From Bidens hawaiensis (Eukaryota > Streptophyta > Magnoliopsida > Asterales > Asteraceae), in contig JAIQDT010014326.1 in the NCBI GenBank assembly GCA_021521415.1, positions 62,001-126,000 of the forward strand: a stretch of DNA of 64,000 nucleotides, written 5' to 3'. Made by a program: the position numbers and the translations under genes. Below the pieces are notes generated by a model. The model was given only the letters and a program-made list of their open reading frames with translations. It made no database searches and was not told the DNA's origin. Below, piece after piece: positions 47,190 to 57,316 of the stretch (position 1 is its first letter; each line of letters starts with the position of its first letter).

Positions 47190-48180
47190 CAGATCACTGC
47201 CAACACCAAACCACCGCTAGCTAGTGTTGCAAAATTAAACGTGTAATGCCAGCGACGAAACCACCGATCGCCACCTAGGTTTCCAAATTGAAATCAGTAA
47301 CGAATACCGAAGACAAAACCGCAAACGTTCGACTCAATGACTGGACCCTGTAACCTCAATGACTCCGCCTCCACCCTGTAACCATACAAACAACAATATA
47401 TTATCTCCCTACCACATTTTGCTCCATCTAGACAATAGACTTTCTGCCATGTTTGAGACATCTGATCTTCAAATCAGGTTATGAGATTCGAATAACAAAA
47501 GAGCAAAGAAAAAAACAACATAAGCTCACCCGGTGATGAGTCGGAAAATATTTATCCATCATAGCTTATGCTTTTAAAGACGACAATCGAGCTTCCTAGC
47601 GGCAGCAGTAAGTTACTCACATGTAGACCCAAACAACAACAGATGCATACACCCAAAGGTTTAAGCCACGAATACCCCTACTCAGTAAACACTGATGCAA
47701 GTGAAAATAACAATTAAGGCATTTAATCGAACAGCTAACGTGCAGGTCAAAAAACAACACATACACAAACTGAGCAACGACATGAAAATCCAAGAATTGT
47801 GTAATGTCCAACCAAACCTCAGTTGTTGTTTTCTTGTTTTTGTTTGGAGTAGTGCGGGTTAGTTTTTATCAAACAACGGAGATCTCAAACGCCTCACCAT
47901 CACCTGAAAAAAGAATATTCCGGCCGATCAACACAAACCACAGGGTTTACGTTGCTCAGTTAACTTATAATAAAATGCTTCAAAAGTAGTTTTATGCATA
48001 ACAAACTCGATTGAGGAACTGCAGATCCGCCACCACCACCGCCTAGGGTTCCAAAATGGAACCTGGCAACAATCACATCGCCGTCGCCAAGGGTTTCCAA
48101 AATGGAACCCGGCAACAGACGAATCGGAGACGCAATCACGCAACAGTGAAACACCGCCACCTGGGATTCCAATGGCAACA
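47190..48180. repeat. Degenerate repeats with GGTTCCAAAATGGAACC palindrome
   Basis: Two blocks (about 47205-47300 and 48015-48175) contain units like CCACCGCCTAGGGTTCCAAA, ATGGAACC and GGCAAC, two to three times each, roughly 50-65 bases apart. The palindrome GGTTCCA...TGGAACC is perfect at about 48049-48065. The minus-strand frame at 47928-48287 crosses it but has no recognisable domain. Confidence 0.5.
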
Positions 48181-48959
48181 GCCAAGATTGGAAGAGATCG
48201 GATTTCATGAATGAAGATAGAGAGAGAGAGACACTTCCTCAAATCTTTGGGAAAGGATGAAAATAGAGAGAGGAAATGCCTCTTCAAATGGTAGCAGGGA
48301 TGCTATACGTACAACTTCTAAGGCAGTAGTCACACCCTTTGTAGCATCATGTACAACTTTTAAAGCACAGTTTGGTAAAGCAAAGTTCAAAATTGTAATG
48401 TTTAGAAAGCAGCCTCACTTCCGGCAATTCTTTTACAAAAGACAAAATACATGTGATGTGCCTAATGTCTTCTAGTACGATTTCTTTGTTGAACTTAAAA
48501 TGTGAAATTAATACACGGATAACAAATATAGAATGCCTAGTTATTTCGTATGGGATTGATCAATAGTAAAAAGTCATCGTTAGATGGCCTAATCTAGCTG
48601 TACGAAACCCTTAAGCGCCTCAAAGTTATCTCTGATTATGGGAAAAACTCACTCACCCGAAAACCCGCTGATCGTAAAACCCGGACACTCTAAGATCAAA
48701 CTGGAGATCACAAAGATCTCAGTCTTTCTTTATTGAGCTACCAATGTCCTCAAAAATGTTGTAAGTGAAGATTAAACTTAGGTCTCAATTGAGAAACTTA
48801 AGCTTCCTACCATTACATCATGTTGGGAAATTCTCAATTAAGAAATTAATTCATTCTCATTTTAAATTTTATCACTTCTAGATATTATTATATTTATTAT
48901 ATAATAAAAAAAACTTGATGTCGTAAGTGCCCGATTGGATCACTTGACGGCCTTAGTGA
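48181..48959. other. Intergenic, nothing recognised
   Basis: Purine-rich GA stretch at about 48208-48235, then AT-rich DNA. No ORF with family resemblance and no clear repeat. Confidence 0.35.
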
Positions 48960-49446
48960 TTAATGACACTTTTTATTTGTTTTTTTTTTGGCACCGTAAC
49001 GAACATAACGTAAAATGATGAAATTCAAACTTTGTTTTTTCTTTTTGTTTTAGTTCCGGTATCGCAACTAATATGAGGGAAACCGACCGAATTCAGATAG
49101 ACCCACAGCCTTTTATTTTAGTTTTGGTACTTAACGAACATAACAAAAACCAATTGAATGCCAAATTTGTTTTTCTATTTATTTTTGTTTTAGTTTTGAT
49201 AATGTAACAAACATAACTAAGACCAACCAAATTTGCGTAGATTCACCATCTCAACACCCGGGATTGACAACGTTTAGGTTTTACCGACGTCTGAGTTTTA
49301 GTTCTGATATCATAGCGCACGTACCAAAACCGACCGAATTCGTGTCGACTTACCGCATCAATGTCTGAGGAACGACAACTCTTGGTTTTACCACCGCTCG
49401 GGTTTTACCGATGTATCTCGACGCAACGCACCGAGTGTAACACTAG
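48960..49446 (+). mobile_element. Helitron 3' part with ~100-base internal repeats
   Basis: Ends CTCGACGCAACGCACCGAG, then TGTAACACTAG|T: a hairpin with CTCG...CGAG followed by CTAG, typical of Helitron 3' ends. Upstream, units of about 100 bases recur with GTTTTAGTTTTGGTAC, AACGAACATAAC and ACCGACCGAATTC. The 5' end was not located. No Rep/helicase gene. Confidence 0.55.
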
Positions 49447-49590
49447 TTACACTTTAATTTGAATCGCGTTGTTACTTATATATATAAAAAAGGTATTTAG
49501 TAATTGTTATTTATTATTATGATATACTTTATTTTTATCGATCTTCTGAAAATCAGTAACGAAAGGGTTAAGCTAAATGTAATTGTCATA

Positions 49591-50268
49591 CCCCCTCTCC
49601 TAGACTTTTAGTTTCTTCAACAATTTTATTTGACATATTACTACCCTCTAATATTTTTAGGCATTTCAAGTCTCCTTTAAAATATCAAATCAAATACTAT
49701 AAAGTTTATTTTTTTTATTTTTTTCATTTTCTATTTTTTTTGTGTTTATTGTTCTTTATCATAATAATAATAATAATATTTATTATCATTATAAAATGTA
49801 TTTAGAATAATGATATAACATATTTATAAAAATGATAAAACGTTTTGTTTATATTTATCTTATCATATGCCTCACACCCAACAAAATGATAATTTAAATA
49901 TTTTTTATCGGTTCGAATGCATGAAATTAATGTCACATGAGAAAAGAACCAACTTGTTGATCATGTCTTATGTTGTTTAATCTGTTTTATTGATAAAAAA
50001 ATATGTTTCAAGTTAGCTAACTTTAAAAAAATATTTGAAATGAAAAACACACCCTAAATGTTTGTTTTTTCTTTTTAAATTAAAAACGCTTTTTACATGA
50101 ACAATTTTTGTTATTAAGAAAAACAAAAAGAAAATATAATATGCAAAACAAAAAAAGAAAAAGAAAATTTAAATAATATTTTTAATAAATAATGATAAAA
50201 AATGACAAAATAACAAAGAATAAACATAAAGGTTTAAATCGTATTAATGTAAAACTTAAGAGAGGGGG
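49591..50268. mobile_element. Long-hairpin MITE with TA target duplication
   Basis: TA|CCCCCTCTCCTAGACTTTTA at the left, and inverted CCCCCTCTCTTAAGTTTTAC at the right, with TA on both sides (49589-49590, 50269-50270). The inverted similarity goes deeper (TTTGTGTTTATTGTTCTTTA against TAACAAAGAATAAACATAAA), so the 678 bases can fold on themselves. Fits a Stowaway-like (Tc1/mariner) MITE, though longer than usual. Confidence 0.55.
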
Positions 50269-50270
50269 TA

Positions 50271-51714
50271 CGTTTAGTAAAAATGAATGGAAAAAAGAAT
50301 ACGATTAGCAACACCCTAACGAAATCAGAATCCGTCAATGGCCGGATAAAGAAATAACTTTTCTAGTATAAATAAAAAATAAATAATATGATAATGATAA
50401 ATACATGCTTACTTTCAAAAAGAAGTATTTGTCTTTGAATTTTGTTTATGTTTGCTTTCTTCCGAATATGTGATAATTTTATATCAGAATAATTAATTAA
50501 TAAAGTAAAATGAAAAATGAATATTTTCTTTTTCATGATGAGTTTTTTCAAATGATGGTCTTGGCTATTTGAGGAGTGAAGACGAGTGAGCGGACAATTG
50601 ACCCGTCAGTGATTCAAATTAGTCGTTAAAAAATGAATGTTTTTTTAATACTTAAAATATATATTTTGAAAATTTTAAAATTTAAACAATAGTTGTAAAT
50701 CCACCAATTAAGTTAATTTCACATTTTAAATTTGTTTTTTAACCAAAATTTGTGTCACTAATAAGTCATTGACTCACTCGGTCATATTCATTCCCCAAGT
50801 TTGAAATCATGTGGTGTTAGGGGTGTACGTCCCCGAAGAAAAACTCATACATTGATCCTATCCCAGAAACCATCCTTAAAAGAGACCCGCAATAGGTGAT
50901 AAAACTTTCTAACCAAACTTAGAACCTTTAAGTTTTATTACTTGTGTTTTCTCTCATATTTTAAAATAGTTATAACGAGCTAAACAAAACTATATTATTA
51001 TAAACCCTTGAAATCAAATTTAACAAAATAACAAAGCTCCAAAGAGCTAGAATAATAATTTAATATTTTGTAGTTGCATTTTGTTTCAATAACGTGAGTG
51101 TGATGGTTAAGACTTAGAGATCTTTAATGTCTCAAGTTTGAAACCAGTTTGGAACGTTAAATCAATATAAACGGTTAAAATCCCAAATTAAAATGGCTCA
51201 CCCGAGTATAAGGGGTGTTTAAAAACGATGTTAAAATAAAATAACTTAAGACGCATGTCACTTGAAGATTTATTCCACCGCTCATACTATTCTTCAATTT
51301 TTAATGAAAACATATTTGTGTCTATTTAATTAAAACATATCAATTCATCCTTAATTGTAAAGATTAAAATATATACGAGTATTTACGTCAATATAATCAA
51401 AATATTTATATCTTTAATGAAATCTTCTACTTTTTTTATTATTAAATAAATTTATATACACTATTGAGTGTAGGAGATTTATGTGTTAAAATTCAATAAA
51501 CGATATTTATAGAACTAAGATGATGAAGACAAAAAGAAAGAAATTCTAAATGAATAACAATTTTATTCTCATATATTCATTCAATCTTCATGGATGGATC
51601 AATGGCGTTTTTATCCATCTTTTTTGAAACTGTAATAGAAAATAGTGTTTTATTCATGCTAATTTATTATTTATGATGTTTTTTTATGTCATTCTTAATA
51701 AAATATTTGATTAT
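50271..51714. other. AT-rich intergenic, nothing firm
   Basis: No gene or clear element. TAGGGGTGTACG at about 50818 looks like a lone hAT MITE end without a partner. Confidence 0.4.
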
Positions 51715-51890
51715 TGTAACAACTCGGATTTTATATTATTATTTTATTAACTATTACCCGACCCGTTTTATGTTTGGGATATTCTGTCAATAAAAATTAT
51801 CGTGTTTATTGGGTTGTTTAATTATTTTAATACTATTGTATAATTATTTATTTATTTTAGGTAAAACAACTTTCAAGGTTATACGTTTTT

Positions 51891-52311
51891 TGTAGGTTCC
51901 TGGACGGATCGTACACGGGATATCGCTAACAACGCAGGTGCGGAATCCCTGCGCAGGTAGTTACGAGTGTAGAGATAGAATCACACGAGCAATAAATCAA
52001 CCACGTTATATTGATAACCGAACACGTGACTCACGGTCACTATTACAGAAAATAACACGTAACACCAATATGAAACACACTGAAACAAACCCTAAACGAC
52101 CAACACTCAAACTGTTTCAGCGAAACAGTTTTATACACGACAACTTCGCCATTGGCGAAGTTGTCTATAACTTCGCTGATTCAACAAGTTCGCCATAGCG
52201 AACTTGTTGACAACTTCGCGTATTACAAAACAATCATAAACAAAACATAATTACATTACAGACTCGATTACAAATGCTAGACTATGAACTACTGACACAC
52301 ATGTACCAACA
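51891..52311 (-). repeat. 3' LTR of element D
   Basis: Plus-strand reading starts TGTAGGTTCCTGGACGG and ends ACATGTACCAACA. It contains two hairpins of the element's own word: CAACTTCGCCATTGGCGAAG and CAAGTTCGCCATAGCGAACT. Confidence 0.97.
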
Positions 52312-52322
52312 GACTCCCCCTT
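52312..52322 (-). other. Polypurine tract of element D
   Basis: AAGGGGGAGTC on the minus strand, directly before TGTTGG of the 3' LTR. Confidence 0.9.
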
Positions 52323-52375
52323 GGCAGTAGCTTCATATCTTGATCTTCAAATCTTGAGTCTTGTAATCTTCACCT

Positions 52376-55165
52376 CTACGCGTGCGCCCCTTCTCTCACA
52401 CATACCGACACTACCCCTTGATATTTCCTAGCTTGATCCTTCCAAGCAGGAATGTAGAAGATCTTCTTCTCGTTGAGCACTTTCAAATCAGCCTGCGACA
52501 GATTAACAAGATGCATCGGGTCGTACACCCGAAGTACTTCTTGTTCATCCTCATCTTCCATTACCGCCTCAGCTGTCTCACAATCCACGTACCACCATTT
52601 TAAATCTTTTAAGACGTTCTTGGGCATAACTTTCATCGGTACTTCTTTCAAATGACGGACTGGTTTATACTTCATAACCATCCATGGTTTGCCGTCAGCC
52701 CTCATTCCACGATCTTTGTCTTCTATCAACTTTCCTTTTTGAGGCTTTAGCAGTTCAAACTTTTTGTCTTTAATGGCTTCTTTCCATACGATCTTCTCAA
52801 TGATTCTTGCCATATCATCATTGCTTCTATTAATCAGCCCCAATCTCGCTAAATCTTTCACCTCACATTCTGGTAAGGAATTCAGAGATCTCAACAATCT
52901 CTTAAAGTACTGAATGCCGTCGTACCGTTGATCACAAATAGTTTCAGCTCTTTGTCGTACAACCAGCATATGATTCCCTTCTTTGACTCTGCATAGCCCT
53001 TTATATTATAAGTCTTTCTGAACATCGTTGGCACTGCAGGCTTCTTGGTTTTAACAAACCACTGAGCACAGCCTTCTTTCCAGTTCGGCTGCTCCTCCCA
53101 TACTGTATCTTCTATCACGCTCTCATCCCCCAATTCTGATCTCTCAACAGCTGGAATCTCATGTTCCACTGAATCATCCACAATCTCACCTTCTTCTAAT
53201 ACATCTTCCACATTAATCTGTTCTCCAATCCTCTCAATCTCATCCATAGGCAACACGTCGTCATCATCCATCAACTCATCGTCCTCCTCCTCATCCAACT
53301 CCTTCAAAGCATCGATAACGTCTTCAACATCAGCGTCGTCATCCACAACTACAACCTCATCACCAGCTGCATTTGTAGACTCCCCCTCAGTTGTGGAAGC
53401 CCCAAGAGCCTGAGAGGTTCTTGGCAGCTCATCACCTGCACCGGAAGGTGCATTGGGATCATCGTCATGATCTTCTCGTCTTTTCGTTCTCAACTCATCG
53501 CCCCTACAAGTATTCTCCCCCTGAGATGCCAAGTAATCCTTGAAGGCATCTATTATTCTTCCATGTTCAACCAGGAGGGCAGCTTGTAGTCGATTGGATT
53601 CCACTAGGCGGTCAATAGTCTTTGACTGTTCAGTAACAATCCGCTCTAGCGAAAGAATCCTCTCGGTATCTGAAGTAGGCAATGGAGTTGGTGGAACATC
53701 AGTAGCTGAAGTGACCGCATGTGGTACACTTGGTAATCCTGCAGTTGTTGTAATTGTAGAATCAACGAATCGTGCAACTACCACCGGTGGATTAAACGGT
53801 TGGGGTGGTAGAGACATAACTGCCGGTGCCGACGCCTCGACAGCAGTAGTAGTAACCCGTTCTGATGAAGGAATAAGAGACATACCGGACAAGGCAGGCG
53901 GAGCAAAACGTACTAGTCTTGAAGATTCTCCCGCTCCCGAACCCCTACCTGTCCGTTCTCTACGTGAACGTCTGAGCACAATCTGTACTGCCTCCTCTTC
54001 ATCCACTTCATCCTCATCCTCCTCCACAGTTCTCGGCCTCTTTCCCGTAATCCTTTCCCGAGATACCATGAGCCGTCTCGCCTCAGCAAACGTTTCGTCT
54101 AAATCGGAGTCAGCTACCGAAGTAGCTCTTCTAGTAACATCAACCAACTGAGGACCCGAGACATCCATATCAAACAAACCATGTCCACTAAAAGCAGCAT
54201 CTAGATCAACGTGTTCAGCAGTGGACACAGCCTGAGATATAGTAGCTGGCACAGCAGCAGAAGATACAACAGGCGCAGCTGATACAGCATGAGGTGCTGC
54301 CGCCTGATGTGGTTGCGGATCCCTGAACTCGTCCCCTCCTGCAGGAACATACTCCGGGTTGATGAGATACCCGAAAAGTGGAGTATGCCTGGGACGCCGC
54401 TCAGGGTTGCTACGAGTGCTCGACGTCCTGCACTGAGCAAAGATACGTTTTGTTACGCACTCAACGTATCTGATAGGGCGTCTTTGCGGTATAGACGGAG
54501 CGACATGATTAATAATCATTTGTAGAAACCGAGGATACATAATAAAACGCTAGCGCCGTCGCCCGTCTCTGACGATCAATCTCGTAAAAGATTAGCTGAC
54601 TAAAAGAATATCTGCGGTTGTAAGTCAGCGCAATCATGGCCGATTGCATCGTCGCACCCATCCCGTCTGTTCCTGCCTTTCTGCCGGACATGCATACTAT
54701 TAACACATGCATCAGAAAGCGCCATTGATCCAGCAGAAAGCCTTTCCTCCTCTGCGAGTCCCCCAGCGGACCCGAATAACCCATCCTCAAGTAAGCTCCG
54801 TCACGGAAAGGAGCTACGAACTCCGTTGGGTCGTCTCTCGTTTCATCACCGAACTGCAGAGCCAACCGTATGTCTTCCGAGGAAAACTGTATGCCTTGAC
54901 CATTGACAGTTGCTCGCATCACTGGAGGCTCAGGTCTGCAATCATAATACACCGTCTGCCAGAAATCTTCAATGTTAGGCAGAGATATGGGTAGTGTATT
55001 AGTGATCGCGTGAAAAACTCGTGATCGTTGGAGAAATGTGATAATCTCCCTATAGTCTTCAACGCCTCGTGCGTCTGGATCCAAAGTGATGTATTGGTTA
55101 TGGGCTGGAAAGAATTGTCGTTGCTCATCACCATCATCACCACCAGCACCTCCAACAGCAGCCAT
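52376..55165 (-). pseudogene. Env-like ORF of element D, two frameshifts
   Basis: ATG at 55165 (MAAVGGAGGDDGDEQRQFFP). Part 1 (to about 54545): globular domain with YREIITFLQRSRVFHAITNT, RATVNGQGIQFSSEDIRLAL, YLRMGYSGPLGDSQRRKGF and LIVCMSGRKAGTDGMGATMQ. Part 2 (54540-52891): MYPRFLQMIINHVAPS, RPRHTPLFGYLINPEYVPAG, then a long Ser/Thr/Pro/Ala-rich linker, a likely coiled coil (TERILSLERIVTEQSKTIDR) and an acidic region (DEEEDDELMDDDDVLPMDE). Part 3 (52969-52376): YFKRLLRSLNSLPECEVKDL, KPWMVMKYKPVRHLKEVP, ending CVREGAHA. The frame shifts near 54545 and near 52930. If those are assembly errors the protein would be about 930 residues. Same family as the env-like ORF of B. No signal peptide or clear membrane segment seen, so true envelope function is doubtful. 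Confidence 0.65.
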
Positions 55166-55167
55166 AT

Positions 55168-55185
55168 CTGCATAAAACAAATCAG
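55168..55185 (-). promoter_or_regulatory. Acceptor-like site before env-like ORF of D
   Basis: Minus strand CTGATTTGTTTTATGCAG, two bases before the ATG at 55165. Element B has the matching TTGTTTGTTTTTTAACAG ending at 27889, also two bases before its ATG. Confidence 0.5.
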
Positions 55186-55229
55186 GTTAGAGACCATATA
55201 ACCATCTCACAAGTTCGCTGTGTACCATG

Positions 55230-55930
55230 TGCGAAGTTGTGATGTACACAGAACAGGCGAATTTAAAGGTGAGGCGAAGTTGGGAACAACTTCGCTTCAT
55301 CTGTAAGTTCGTCTGAAATCTTATAAAAAATTTGAAATAGGCGAAGTTGTGTTCAAGGCGAAGTTATGGATAACTTCGCCATAGGCGAAATTAAGCTTCA
55401 AGCGAAGTTGTGGATAACTTCGCTGAAGGCGAACTTAAGCCACTGGCGAAGTTGAGAATAACTTCGCGTAAACCTTAACTTCGCCTGAATCTGAAACGGC
55501 GACTGTTCAGATTCAAACTAGTTTTATCCGACGTTTCGGACCGATTTAAGGATATAACAATGAAGTCCAACATATTTCAATGGTGTTAGGACGAAAAGGT
55601 CGTCCATGAACACGTAACGTGAGGTCGAAAAACTTGGTTTCGAAGGTTCGACGACCCGAGGTCTCGAACCGGGTAAAACTATACCGAACGAGTAAGTTTG
55701 TGAATGATATTGACAACACATACCGTTAATGAGCACAAGAAACTGGAAACAAAGATCGAAATCGAAAATATAATCAAGTTCGCCGGAAATATTCGTAAAT
55801 TCGCCGGAAGAAGTTGAGAATAATAACCTGTTACTGTTTCAAAGTCTATATATAGGGCAGAGTTTGTTCAGGCGAAGTTACGCTTAACTTCGCCTTGGCG
55901 AAGTTAAGCACAACTTCGCCGAATTCAACA
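55230..55930. repeat. GCGAAGTT...AACTTCGC hairpin words, spacer of D
   Basis: Dense palindromic pairs at 55255-55470 and again at 55865-55930, for example GGCGAAGTTATGGATAACTT, AGCGAAGTTGTGGATAACTT and GGCGAAGTTACGCTTAACTT, each closing with CGC. Stem of 8-9 pairs, loop of about 4-6 bases. Confidence 0.85.
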
Positions 55931-56089
55931 ACTTCGCCCGTAATTTCAAAATCAGCCCTTTAAGTTTGAAAAATCTTGCACTTAACATTAGAAGTTTCCA
56001 AAAAGAGTTAAACAAATATGATCAAGACCCAGTAACCAACAATAAAATAATATAACTACAAAAACTAAAAAAACTTAGAAAAATTTTAA

Positions 56090-56504
56090 CGAAATAAGGG
56101 ATCAAATTTCAGTCTAGTCAGGGACCACTACGTTTTAGAAAAGATCCTAACAGGAATCATACTAACGATGTGACTGTCACTTAGATCCGTGTTTAGCTGT
56201 ATTATGACATAGAGACACAGGTTGTAAGCATGTAAATAACGTAAATGGTTTTCATCGTTTCTGTGATACGGATTAAGGTTCAGTTAAGCTCAAAAATTTA
56301 AGTTGGCAACATCTCAGAGATAATGATGTCTTCTATCTATTCTCAAAGCGTATTTGGCTATACCCAAGTCACCCCGAATTGACTTCGACCCATAATGTCT
56401 GATTATCTTGTAGATACACGATGTCTGCCTCCCGTTTTCTTCTAACTCCAGACTTGAGAAGTCTTGATTGTTACTATGTCTCATAAGTATTTAAAAATAT
56501 ACAC

Positions 56505-56551
<47 letters not shown>

Positions 56552-56990
56552 TCAACATTTTTATCGACTTCGGAGTACTAAACCACTGCAAGTCCCGAAT
56601 CTGGATCACTGCAGTATCTTGAAATGCTTTCTTCACGGGAATCAGAACACTCACGGGCTCGTGTATGACTGGGTAGTCGCTTTTCTGCCTATCCTTCGAA
56701 AAGATATGTATGAAGACATACAAAACTCTTAAGGAGTTTCCACGTAAATTCGAGTAAATTTAAGTTAGTATCACATACACTTTTACGCACCATAAAAATT
56801 ACCATGACATACAATGACTGTTCTAAAGCCTTTTAAGCCTAATAACTTCACTAGTTAAGCACACACAATCAGTATATATATCATTTTCCAAGGTTGGATC
56901 AATTTTCTGTTAAACACAGCATAGAACTTCTTACGAAGTAACAGACTTGAAAAGTAATTTCATTTCCCGAAAAAAAACTTTAATTTCAAT
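56090..56990 (-). other. Conserved pol-env spacer, copy in D
   Basis: Aligns with the copies in B (29395-30360) and C (33560-34510): TATTCTCAAAGCGTATTTGG, CTCGTGTATGACTGGGTAGT, CGCTTTTCTGCCTATCC and CCAAGGTTGGATCAATTTTC. The stem seen as GGAGA/TCTCC elsewhere is GAAA (56698-56701) / TTTC (56737-56740) here, with the same loop length of about 35. Confidence 0.65.
56504..56540. repeat. (TA)n microsatellite
   Basis: TA run followed by a T run inside the spacer of D. Confidence 0.95.
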
Positions 56991-57009
56991 CGCCCCAATC
57001 GCGTCAAAG

Positions 57010-57260
57010 TCGTCAGGTAAACGGCTATCCTGAAGATCCAATGGATCAACTGGACCGACCACATACAAGTATGTGTCCTTCTTACTAAGTATGACCGACT
57101 AATTTTCAGCAACTGAAAGAACACACGTCATAGCTGCCCCGGTTACTTTCAGTCTTCCGGTTAATGGCTATCCTTATTTTCTAAGTCGAAAAACGAGGAC
57201 CAAAACATATCCGAGGATATGTCCATCAAACTGAGGTAACCGACTAATTTTAAGCAAAAA
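57010..57260 (-). other. Two tandem hairpin units just 3' of pol, copy in D
   Basis: Same unit as at 34570-34850. Unit 1 stems: GATCC/GGATC (57035-57047) and CACATAC/GTATGTG (57060-57075). Unit 2 stems: TTTTC/GAAAA (57177-57192) and ACATATCC/GGATATGT (57205-57222). Fixed parts around them: GGCTATCC before hairpin 1, GGACC between, ACCGACTAATTTT after. The block lies directly after the pol stop in transcript direction. Confidence 0.7.
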
Positions 57261-57316
57261 TGACCCTTGTTTTTTTTTTTTTTGTTTTTTTTTTTTATAA
57301 AAAAACAAAGACATGG

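Noticed and set aside
50818..50830. TAGGGGTGTACG as an end of a third hAT MITE
   Set aside because: No inverted partner and no eight-base duplication found nearby.
55361..55470. ATAACTTCG words look like half of a loxP site
   Set aside because: Only the first nine to ten bases agree, the spacer is missing, and the word is part of a large family of element-specific hairpins.
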